Shown here one piece after another: positions 16,434 to 23,577 of a stretch of 25,283 nt of DNA. This stretch comes from Bacteroidota bacterium (lineage in GTDB: Bacteria > Bacteroidota > Bacteroidia > Flavobacteriales > Weeksellaceae), in NCBI GenBank assembly GCA_023458415.1, contig JAEWZO010000016.1:1-25283 (forward strand), given 5' to 3'. The stretch's first letter is position 1; each line of letters starts with the position of its first letter. A program made the position numbers and the translations under genes. The notes under the pieces were generated by a model. It saw only the letters and a list, made by a program, of their open reading frames with translations, did not search any database and had not been told where the DNA came from.

Positions 16434-17279
16434 TTACTTTTTCTCAGCACGCGCTTTTTTCCTTTTTTCTTGATCCTCATTAATCTTCCTTATTACATCG
16501 GTTTTCATAATGATCAGTTTATTGGACTTCGGATTGAAAAGGCTTGTGAACTCACGCGATATCACATTGTAACTCTCCCAGTCGGTAAACTTCTGATACA
16601 GCATAAGCGTGCAAATATCTGTAGGTGTTATAAACGGCCAGTCTTCCAAAACATGCGAATGAGTCGCAGAAACGGTTTTCCCTACTTCTTCATCCACAAT
16701 ATTCTGTACAATTATGGATTTGTGCAGTCTCTGTACTTTTTTTATTTCATTCTCCTTATTGAACTCAATTAGGTAATCATTCCCGAAAATCACAACATTC
16801 TGAACATTGGTTCCTGTGAGGACATAAACCTTTTTCTCATTTTCAGTGATAAGCGGTACGAAATTAAAACTCGTATTGTTATAATATGTAAATGTTGAGT
16901 CAATTTCAGCTCTTTCTGCCGCTTTCGTGCGTAAATCGAAATAATCTTTTTCAAGTTCAGAAAATTCTCTTTCGGTAAGATCCAGTTTGGAATTAGCCGG
17001 TTCATAATTGGTTGGAAAAGAAACCATACCTATTACCTTGTTTGTTTTAGAATAAAATACACATTTAGGAACATCATCTGAAATGTATGAAAAGTAACCT
17101 CCAATATTTTCTCTATCCGGATAATTAGCCAGAAAAACATCTGTTCCGTACCAGGAAGCCATTTCACTTCTGTAGAGTAAAATTCCTTCTTCTGTGATTT
17201 CATCCGCTAATTTTTCTAAATTCTGCGCATTGCTAAAGAATATCATTAGAAGACAAAAAACAGCATAAACTTTTTTCAT
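16434..17279 (-). CDS. Secreted protein of unknown function
   Basis: The 281-residue product begins MKKVYAVFCLLMIFFSNAQ, a signal peptide with probable cleavage before QNLEKLADEI. The rest is soluble-looking, mixed alpha/beta, with a glutamate-rich segment (SELEKDYFDLRTKAAERAEI) and a strongly basic C-terminus (KINEDQEKRKKARAEKK). I recognise no domain or catalytic motif; similar proteins with signal peptides are common in Chryseobacterium-like genomes as far as I can judge, but this was not searched. ATG 17279 is preferred over 17297 because the signal peptide starts there. It sits 67 bases upstream of pyrG, which has its own promoter, and is divergent from radA. Confidence 0.75.
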   Translation of the reverse strand: MKKVYAVFCLLMIFFSNAQNLEKLADEITEEGILLYRSEMASWYGTDVFLANYPDRENIGGYFSYISDDVPKCVFYSKTNKVIGMVSFPTNYEPANSKLDLTEREFSELEKDYFDLRTKAAERAEIDSTFTYYNNTSFNFVPLITENEKKVYVLTGTNVQNVVIFGNDYLIEFNKENEIKKVQRLHKSIIVQNIVDEEVGKTVSATHSHVLEDWPFITPTDICTLMLYQKFTDWESYNVISREFTSLFNPKSNKLIIMKTDVIRKINEDQEKRKKARAEKK

Positions 17280-17294
17280 TCTTTTCGTTTTGTT

Positions 17295-17327
17295 CAAATG
17301 TATTTAAAAAAATAGTCCCATCCACAA
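17295..17327 (-). promoter_or_regulatory. Promoter of the secreted unknown gene
   Basis: TACATTTG (17295-17302) on the minus strand, preceded by TTG (17325-17327) after 22 bases, slightly longer than usual. It lies in the 72-base divergent spacer with radA, where I see no matching element facing radA. Confidence 0.45.
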
Positions 17328-17351
17328 TAAAAAATTACCGAAATTCGCAGT

Positions 17352-18698
17352 ATGGCGAAACTAAAAACAGCATATTACTGTCAAAACTGTGGAACGCAGT
17401 TTTCCCAATGGCATGGACAGTGCAAAAACTGTGGATCGTGGAATACTTTGGCGGAGGAAATTGTAGAAAAATCGACACCAAAAAACTCTTCAGATAAAAA
17501 GAAAAATCACATCATCAATATCATCGAGGTCGAAACTGCCGAAGAACCACGCATAAAAACCAATTCCGAGGAACTGAACCGTGTTTTAGGCGGTGGTATT
17601 GTTTTGGGTTCCGTCATTCTGATCGGAGGCGAACCGGGAATCGGAAAATCGACTCTATTGCTGCAGTTAGCGCTGAAAATGAAGAAGAAAATCCTTTATG
17701 TTTCGGGCGAAGAGAGTGCTTCGCAAATCAAGATGAGAGCCGACAGACTTACTGATATCCAGAATCCTAACTGCTTTTTGTTCACAGAAGTTTCTGTAGA
17801 AAAAATCATTCATGAAGCCAAAAAACTTCAACCGGATCTGATGATTGTGGATTCAATTCAAACGCTTCATTCCCAGTTGCTGGAAAGTTCGCCGGGAACG
17901 GTTTCCCAAATCCGCGAGTGTTCTAACGAACTCATAAAATTCGCAAAAGAAAACAACACACCGATTATTCTGGTGGGACACATCACGAAAGACGGCCAAA
18001 TTGCGGGACCCAAAGTTCTTGAACATATGGTAGATGTGGTTCTGAATTTCGATGGAGACCGCAATCACCTGTTCCGACTGTTGCGAGCCAATAAAAACCG
18101 TTTCGGATCAACTGCAGAAATCGGGATTTACGAAATGATTGCACAAGGACTGAAAGAAATAAAAAATCCCTCGGAAATTTTGATCACAAAAAAATCCGAA
18201 GAACTTTCAGGCAACGCCATCGCCGTTACATTAGAAGGAAATCGCCCAATGTTATTGGAAATCCAAGCACTGGTTTCAACCGCAGTTTATGGGACGCCGC
18301 AACGCAGCAGCACAGGTTTCGATGCAAAAAGACTCAATATGTTGCTCGCTGTTCTGGAGAAACGCGCAGGTTTTCAATTGGGCGCAAAAGATGTTTTCCT
18401 GAATATTACCGGCGGAATCAAAACCGATGATCCAGCTTTAGATTTGGCGGTAATCGCATCCATTCTTTCTTCCAATGAAGATATGGCCATTTCTGAAAAA
18501 CTGTGTTTTGCAGGTGAAATTGGGTTGAGCGGTGAGATTCGTCCGGTTCCGCAGATTGAACAGCGTATTTCTGAAGCGGAAAAACTGGGTTATGACAAAA
18601 TTTTTGTTTCAAACCTGAATAAAATTCCAAAAAGGAAATTCGGAATCAATATTGTAGAGGTTAGTAAAATTGAAGAATTTCACGAAATGCTTTTCTGA
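17352..18698 (+). CDS. radA: DNA repair protein RadA (Sms)
   Basis: RadA/Sms is a RecA-like helicase that promotes branch migration in recombinational repair. The 448-residue protein has the N-terminal zinc finger (C10, C13, C24, C27), a Walker A motif GEPGIGKST (93-101), the RadA-specific KNRFG (248-252) and a C-terminal Lon-protease-like domain (about 280-448) that forms the scaffold without a protease role. Length is normal. The stop overlaps the next ATG by one base, so the two genes are translationally coupled. Together with recA, rnhB and the ATL remnant it adds to the repair genes scattered in the window. Confidence 0.97.
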   Translation: MAKLKTAYYCQNCGTQFSQWHGQCKNCGSWNTLAEEIVEKSTPKNSSDKKKNHIINIIEVETAEEPRIKTNSEELNRVLGGGIVLGSVILIGGEPGIGKSTLLLQLALKMKKKILYVSGEESASQIKMRADRLTDIQNPNCFLFTEVSVEKIIHEAKKLQPDLMIVDSIQTLHSQLLESSPGTVSQIRECSNELIKFAKENNTPIILVGHITKDGQIAGPKVLEHMVDVVLNFDGDRNHLFRLLRANKNRFGSTAEIGIYEMIAQGLKEIKNPSEILITKKSEELSGNAIAVTLEGNRPMLLEIQALVSTAVYGTPQRSSTGFDAKRLNMLLAVLEKRAGFQLGAKDVFLNITGGIKTDDPALDLAVIASILSSNEDMAISEKLCFAGEIGLSGEIRPVPQIEQRISEAEKLGYDKIFVSNLNKIPKRKFGINIVEVSKIEEFHEMLF

Positions 18699-19270
18699 TG
18701 AACCTCCTCGCCCATTCTTTTCTTACGTTTTCCGAAGGCCAAATTGTCGGCCAGTTTTTGAATGATTTTATCCGAAACAAAGACCGTTTTGATTATGCCG
18801 AAGAAATTGTACAGGGCATTTTTTTGCACCGGCAGATTGATACTTTTACAGATTCTCATCCGGTAATTCAGGAAGCTAAGAAATTTTTCAGTCCAATGGT
18901 TCGGCTGTATTCAGGAGCATTTGTTGATGTATGTTTTGATTATTTTTTAGCGAATTCTTTACCCGAAGATCTTTTGGAAAGGCATGCCAAAAAAGTGTAC
19001 AGAGTTTTGAATGAACACTCAGCAATTCTGCCGGAAAATATGAAAAGGCTGCTTTTTCACATGGAAAAAGACGACTGGCTCTTTAATTATAGAACTGAAA
19101 ATGGAATTAAATTCTCCATGCAGAATGTTCTTAACAAAGCAAAATATTTAGAAAAGGACCTTTCTGTTTTTGAAGTTTTTTTACAGAACAAACCTTTACT
19201 GCAACAGAATTTCGATGATTTTTTTCCTGAACTTCTTACTTTCGCCAATGATGTAAATGAAAGTTTCTAG
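18698..19270 (+). CDS. ACP phosphodiesterase-like protein (AcpH/DUF479 family)
   Basis: AcpH-type enzymes remove 4'-phosphopantetheine from acyl carrier protein; the family is HD-like, metal-dependent and alpha-helical. The 190-residue product opens with MNLLAHSFLTFSEGQIVGQFLNDFIR and carries GIFLHRQIDTFTDSHPVIQEAKKFF, the conserved H/D-rich core of the family, followed by YSGAFVDVCFDYFLAN. Length matches (about 190-200). It overlaps radA by one base (TGATG) and its end overlaps the converging DUF6702 gene by four bases. No ACP or fatty-acid gene is nearby, so activity is inferred from the family only. Confidence 0.88.
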   Translation: MNLLAHSFLTFSEGQIVGQFLNDFIRNKDRFDYAEEIVQGIFLHRQIDTFTDSHPVIQEAKKFFSPMVRLYSGAFVDVCFDYFLANSLPEDLLERHAKKVYRVLNEHSAILPENMKRLLFHMEKDDWLFNYRTENGIKFSMQNVLNKAKYLEKDLSVFEVFLQNKPLLQQNFDDFFPELLTFANDVNESF

Positions 19271-19767
19271 AAAGTTTTCGAAAGATAACGGTCCGGAAAT
19301 TTTAACTGATGACTCTGCCTTTTACCATTGATAACGACGTGAATAATATTCAACTGGTCATCAAATAAACTGTACAAAAAGCCCGTTGCAACTTCAACCT
19401 TCTGAGGAAGTGGCGCAGGTTCAGATTCAAGATAAATACGGACAGATTCACGGTCTTCTTCAAAGCCTAAATATTTGATATTCACTAATTTGCCGTTAGA
19501 TTTCAGCTTGATGTTTTCTTCGCTGTATTTTTTAAGAGCTGCATTCATTTCCTCCTGCTGTGAACGCTGATGAAACCTTAAAGTTCTGCCATATTTTTCA
19601 GAAACGGCATTTTCCACATCATCCAGAAAAAACTTACCCGTAATTTCAAAAGTCCTAGACTTTGATTTATAGTTAAATTCCACAGAACCAACATGATACG
19701 GATGAACTTCTGATGTAAACGACAACATCAGAAATAGAGAAACAAAGACAAGCAAAATCTTTTTCAT
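19267..19767 (-). CDS. DUF6702 family secreted protein
   Basis: The 166-residue product has a signal peptide (MKKILLVFVSLFLMLSFTSE) followed by HPYHVGSVEFNYKSKSRTFEITGKFFLDDVENAV, the opening pattern of DUF6702 proteins of Bacteroidota: a short beta-rich exported domain of unknown function. The mature part is mostly strands with an acidic middle (GFEEDRESVRIYLESE). It lies head-to-head with the HupE/UreJ-type gene across 59 bases, which suggests shared regulation or function, and converges with the AcpH-like gene with a four-base overlap of ends. The family name is recalled, not searched. Confidence 0.75.
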   Translation of the reverse strand: MKKILLVFVSLFLMLSFTSEVHPYHVGSVEFNYKSKSRTFEITGKFFLDDVENAVSEKYGRTLRFHQRSQQEEMNAALKKYSEENIKLKSNGKLVNIKYLGFEEDRESVRIYLESEPAPLPQKVEVATGFLYSLFDDQLNIIHVVINGKRQSHQLKFPDRYLSKTF

Positions 19768-19826
19768 GAGTTTTTTCGGTAGCGAAAACGAAATTAATCA
19801 TTATTTTCGTAACCTTTATTTTCATT

Positions 19827-20405
19827 ATGGACGATTTTTTACTGTTTCTGAAACTCGGCTGGGAACATATTATTTCCTGGGACGCTCTTGATCATCAGCT
19901 TTTTGTACTGGCGCTCATCGTTGCATATACCGTAAAAGATCTGAAGAAAATCATCATCCTAATTACTGCTTTCACCATTGGACATTCTATTACATTGGCG
20001 TTAAGTGTTTTGGATATTATTAGAATTCCGTCCAATTGGGTAGAATTTCTGATTCCCTTAACCATTGTAATTACAGCATTTGACAATATCTTGATGCGGA
20101 AAAACCAGAATATTCTGATGAAAATGAATTACTGGCTGGCTTTAGTTTTCGGCCTCATCCACGGAATGGGTTTTGCCAACATCGCAAGAATGACGCTGGC
20201 TGAACAACAAAGCATTGCAGTGCCGTTATTGGGCTTCAACATTGGTCTGGAATTGGGGCAGATTGTAGTAGTCGCTGTATTTCTTTTGCTAAGCTACTTT
20301 CTTATAAACCTCTTCCGAATCAATAAAAAAGACTGGATTATGTTTTTCTCTTCCGGTATTTTCGCATTGGCTCTGAAAATGACTCTGGAGCGGATTCCAA
20401 TATAG
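19827..20405 (+). CDS. HupE/UreJ-family integral membrane protein
   Basis: HupE/UreJ proteins are small multi-span membrane proteins, some of which act as nickel or cobalt permeases beside hydrogenase or urease genes. The 192-residue product has about six hydrophobic segments and the conserved histidine/acidic patches WDALDHQLFVLAL (18-30), TIGHSITLALS and LIHGMGFANI. There are no hydrogenase, urease or cobalamin genes here, and the HupE/UreJ-2 subgroup in Flavobacteriia is usually found without them, so a metal substrate is only a possibility. It is divergent from the DUF6702 gene; TATTTTCG in the spacer is one base off the usual -7 element. Confidence 0.85.
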   Translation: MDDFLLFLKLGWEHIISWDALDHQLFVLALIVAYTVKDLKKIIILITAFTIGHSITLALSVLDIIRIPSNWVEFLIPLTIVITAFDNILMRKNQNILMKMNYWLALVFGLIHGMGFANIARMTLAEQQSIAVPLLGFNIGLELGQIVVVAVFLLLSYFLINLFRINKKDWIMFFSSGIFALALKMTLERIPI

Positions 20406-20407
20406 TT

Positions 20408-20425
20408 CTACCTAATTTTAGGTAG
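20408..20425 (+). terminator. Weak hairpin after the HupE/UreJ gene
   Basis: CTACCTA (20408-20414) pairs perfectly with TAGGTAG (20419-20425) around a four-base loop, three bases after the stop codon. No T run follows, so termination is only a suggestion. Confidence 0.4.
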
Positions 20426-20448
20426 CTTAAATTACTCAATTATTTGGA

Positions 20449-20479
20449 TTGAAGGTTCTTCATTTTCACTATAGTTTTG
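20449..20479 (+). promoter_or_regulatory. Promoter of the small barrel gene
   Basis: TTG (20449-20451), 20 bases, TAGTTTTG (20472-20479): an exact consensus match, 23 bases before ATG 20503. Its position excludes the longer open frame that starts at 20449. Confidence 0.72.
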
Positions 20480-20502
20480 GCATAAACTTAAAACTATCTG
20501 TT

Positions 20503-20973
20503 ATGAAGAATTATTGCAAAATTTCATTGTTAACCCTGTCGTTTATTCTTGCCGGAAACGTTTCCACAAATGCCCAGAACTACAAACTGGGAGGCGGTGT
20601 TTTTATTGATTTCGGAAACGGTGCAACGGCGGTAGGTCCACATCTAAAGTATTTTTTCAACGAAAACATTTCGGTTCAGCCCGCTGTACTTTTTGTCACA
20701 GGAACTACGGTTGCAGGCGCGGACATTCAGTACAACGGAAATATTCCGGGAACCAACGGACTATCATGGAATGTTGGTGCAGGACCTCAAATTTGGTTTG
20801 GCGACGGATATTCGGAAGTGGTACTTCGACCTTCGATCGGGTTGGAATATACAATTCCGCAAGTTCCACTGAACTTTGGGTTCGACTGGCGTCCTGTGCT
20901 TTCATTTGATCAGGGTACGTATTTCACTGCAGCCAGATTCGGAGTCGGATTTAAATATATTTTCAGAAAATAA
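20503..20973 (+). CDS. Small outer-membrane beta-barrel protein
   Basis: The 156-residue product begins with a signal peptide (MKNYCKISLLTLSFILAGNVSTNAQ) and then shows regularly alternating strands (YKLGGGVFIDFGNGATAVGP, NISVQPAVLFVTG, LSWNVGAGPQIWFG, VVLRPSIGLEY) with a C-terminal strand FGVGFKYIF, the pattern of 8-stranded OmpX/OmpA-type barrels or porin-family proteins. No ligand or function can be assigned. ATG 20503 is chosen because it begins the signal peptide and lies just after an excellent promoter. It is monocistronic, with a terminator after it. Confidence 0.8.
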   Translation: MKNYCKISLLTLSFILAGNVSTNAQNYKLGGGVFIDFGNGATAVGPHLKYFFNENISVQPAVLFVTGTTVAGADIQYNGNIPGTNGLSWNVGAGPQIWFGDGYSEVVLRPSIGLEYTIPQVPLNFGFDWRPVLSFDQGTYFTAARFGVGFKYIFRK

Positions 20974-21001
20974 CTTACTGTTCTTTTTATTTTGAATGAT
21001 G

Positions 21002-21034
21002 AATAGCCTCTGAATTTCTCGGAGGTTATTTTGC
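21002..21034 (+). terminator. Intrinsic terminator of the small barrel gene
   Basis: AATAGCCTC (21002-21010) pairs with GAGGTTATT (21022-21030), with one G-U pair, around an 11-base loop, followed by a short T-rich stretch. Confidence 0.68.
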
Positions 21035-21064
21035 TTTCAGCAAACATACTATTCGTATTTTTTT

Positions 21065-21072
21065 TATTTTTG
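21065..21072 (+). promoter_or_regulatory. Likely -7 element for the M1 peptidase gene
   Basis: TATTTTTG, 19 bases before ATG 21092; no TTG at the expected -33 distance. Confidence 0.42.
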
Positions 21073-21091
21073 ATACATCAATCCAAGAAGA

Positions 21092-23479
21092 ATGAAAATC
21101 AATCCGTCTCTTTCGCTTCGAACTATATTTATTTTGCTTTTTGTGTCAAATTTTATACTGGCACAAAACACCAGAAATAACCCAGATAGCAATCATGGGA
21201 ATAAATTTGAACAATTAGGCACTATTCTACCAACACCGAATGTTTACAGAACAGCTTCCGGTGCGCCCGGAAACCAATATTGGCAGCAGCGCGCAGACTA
21301 TAATATTATTGCCTATCTCGATGAAGACAGGAAAAATCTGAAAGGTTCAGAAACAATTACCTATCACAATAATTCTCCAGACGATTTGGATTATTTATGG
21401 TTGCAATTAGATGAAAATCAGCATTCAAGCATTAACAATGCAGGCTATGCAATGGCTTCGAAAATTCCAAACACGCATGTCACAACAGATCAGCTAAAAG
21501 CAACAGATCTTCCAGCCAAAGACAATGGCTTCGGCGTAAAAATCGAGAAAGTTACCGATGCCAACGGAAAACAACTTCCTTACATCATTAATAAAACAAT
21601 GATGCGAATTGATTTACCAAAACCACTTAAAAGTAAAGAAAAAATTGTATTTAAAATTGATTGGAATTACAATTTAGTTGATCGAATTAGTATGGGCGGA
21701 CGTGGCGGTTACGAATATTTCCCGGAAGACGGCAACTCGCTTTTCACAATCACACAGTGGTTTCCGCGCATGTGCGTCTACAGCGATTTTAAAGGATGGC
21801 AACATAACCAGTTCACAGGCCGAGGTGAATTTGCGTTAAATTTCGGTGATTATAAAGTCTCAATCAATGTTCCCGCAGATCATATTGTTGCGGCAACAGG
21901 CGAATGCCAAAATTATGAAAGTGTGCTTACTGCAGAACAGCTCAAAAGATACAGACAGGCAGAAAGCTCAAATGAACCTTTGGAAATTGTAACTCTTGCA
22001 GAAGCTCAGAAAGCAGAAAAATCAAAATCGAAACAAAGAAAAACCTGGATTTTTCACGCGGATAACGTTCGTGATTTCGCATGGACTTCTTCTCGGAAAT
22101 ACGTATGGGACGGCATGTCAATCACGCTTGATAACGGCCAGAAAGTGATGTGTATGAGTCAATATCCAAAAGAATCATATCATCTTTACAGAAAATTTTC
22201 AACCCGGGCTGTAGCACATACCATCAAAACATATTCAGATTTCACAGTGCCTTATCCATATCCGGTTGCGCAGTCGGTTGAAGCTTCCAGCGGCATGGAA
22301 TATCCGATAATTTGCTTCAACTTCGGACGTACAGAAAAAGACGGAACGTATTCTGAAGCGATAAAAAACGGAATGATAGGTGTAATTATTCATGAAGTTG
22401 GACATAATTTCTTTCCGATGATTATCAATTCCGACGAGCGGCAGTGGAGCTGGATGGATGAAGGTCTTAATACGTATGTTCAGTTTCTTACTGAACAGCT
22501 TTGGGACGACAAATTTCCTTCAAGAAGAGGTCCGGCTTATCAGATTGTTGATTACATGAAACTACCAAAAGAGCAGCTGGAACCGATTATGGTAAACTCC
22601 GAAAACATCACCCATTTTGGTCCGAACGCATATGCAAAACCGGCAACAGGACTTAATATTCTCCGCGAAACAATTATGGGAAGAAAACTTTTTGATGATG
22701 CATTCAAAGTGTATTCAAAAAGGTGGGCTTTCCGCCATCCTGAACCTGCAGATTTTTTCAGAACAATGAATGATGCAAGCGGTGAAAACCTCGACTGGTT
22801 CTGGAGAGGCTGGTTTTATGGAACTGATCCTGTGGATATTTCTATTGACAAAGTAATTTCTGCAAAACCTGATTTCAGCAAAAAACCGGAACCTTTTACC
22901 GAAAAGTATACTGTAGAAAAACCACTGTTAAGTAAATTTGAAGACATCACCACATTTCGCAATCAACTCGACAAGAACATTACTTTCTATACCGATACCG
23001 ACACCGGTGCGAGAGATTTTTACTGGCGTTATGCAAGAGGTCTTGAAAAGGTAAACACGACAAAACAGCATCAGATTAGTGAGGATTATCTCGAAAAAGT
23101 GGATGCCACAACTATTGAAAAACTGAAGAATATTACTGCATATCAAATAGATTTCAGCAATAAAGGCGGAATGGTAATGCCAATTATTCTCGAATTCACT
23201 TTTGAAGACGGCACCAAACTCAATGATAAAGTAGCTGCACAAATCTGGAGAAAAGACGAAAACAAAACTTCACTGACGTATTATTTTACCAAAAAACTAA
23301 AATCAATTCAGTTGGATCCAATGCTGGAAACTGCAGACATCGATACCTCAAATAATTTCTGGGGCGAAATTCCAGCACCGGCCTCAAAATTTGAAGTGTT
23401 CAAACAGAAAAACGGAGAAGCCGTGCGAGGAGCTGCACAAGGAAAAGTAAATCCGATGCAGGCTGCAGGAAAGAAATAA
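21092..23479 (+). CDS. Secreted M1-family metallopeptidase
   Basis: M1 peptidases are zinc aminopeptidases. The 795-residue product has a signal peptide (to about residue 25, ILAQ), an N-terminal beta-sandwich of the M1 type (about 60-270), then the catalytic domain with a substrate-site motif SGMEYP (400-405), the equivalent of GAMEN, and the zinc site HEVGH (434-438) with E457 exactly 18 residues later (HExxH-x18-E). A K/E/Q-rich linker near 296-317 separates the first two domains. The C-terminal 200 residues are beta-rich and end in a basic tail without a recognisable T9SS sorting motif. It is likely periplasmic or surface-located, with a scavenging role. It stands alone between two terminators. 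Confidence 0.94.
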   Translation: MKINPSLSLRTIFILLFVSNFILAQNTRNNPDSNHGNKFEQLGTILPTPNVYRTASGAPGNQYWQQRADYNIIAYLDEDRKNLKGSETITYHNNSPDDLDYLWLQLDENQHSSINNAGYAMASKIPNTHVTTDQLKATDLPAKDNGFGVKIEKVTDANGKQLPYIINKTMMRIDLPKPLKSKEKIVFKIDWNYNLVDRISMGGRGGYEYFPEDGNSLFTITQWFPRMCVYSDFKGWQHNQFTGRGEFALNFGDYKVSINVPADHIVAATGECQNYESVLTAEQLKRYRQAESSNEPLEIVTLAEAQKAEKSKSKQRKTWIFHADNVRDFAWTSSRKYVWDGMSITLDNGQKVMCMSQYPKESYHLYRKFSTRAVAHTIKTYSDFTVPYPYPVAQSVEASSGMEYPIICFNFGRTEKDGTYSEAIKNGMIGVIIHEVGHNFFPMIINSDERQWSWMDEGLNTYVQFLTEQLWDDKFPSRRGPAYQIVDYMKLPKEQLEPIMVNSENITHFGPNAYAKPATGLNILRETIMGRKLFDDAFKVYSKRWAFRHPEPADFFRTMNDASGENLDWFWRGWFYGTDPVDISIDKVISAKPDFSKKPEPFTEKYTVEKPLLSKFEDITTFRNQLDKNITFYTDTDTGARDFYWRYARGLEKVNTTKQHQISEDYLEKVDATTIEKLKNITAYQIDFSNKGGMVMPIILEFTFEDGTKLNDKVAAQIWRKDENKTSLTYYFTKKLKSIQLDPMLETADIDTSNNFWGEIPAPASKFEVFKQKNGEAVRGAAQGKVNPMQAAGKK

Positions 23480-23484
23480 TTTTG

Positions 23485-23516
23485 AAAAAAAACTGGAATT
23501 GTTTTCCAGTTTTTTT
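23485..23516 (+). terminator. Intrinsic terminator of the M1 peptidase gene
   Basis: A stem formed by ACTGGAA with TTCCAGT, extended by many A-T pairs, closes a five-base loop and ends in seven T (23510-23516). Confidence 0.88.
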
Positions 23517-23536
23517 CTAATATTTAACATATGTAA

Positions 23537-23550
23537 ATTCTCTTGAGAAT
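23537..23550. repeat. 14-base palindrome before the repeat-protein gene
   Basis: ATTCTC-TT-GAGAAT is an inverted repeat of six bases per arm, ending nine bases before the TAATTTTG element, a position where an operator could sit. It may also be chance in AT-rich DNA. Confidence 0.35.
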
Positions 23551-23559
23551 AGTATTGCT

Positions 23560-23567
23560 TAATTTTG
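23560..23567 (+). promoter_or_regulatory. Likely -7 element for the repeat-protein gene
   Basis: TAATTTTG ends ten bases before ATG 23578, which would give a very short 5' leader. The expected -33 TTG is absent; the nearest TTG is 14 bases upstream. Confidence 0.42.
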
Positions 23568-23577
23568 CGTATTCCTT

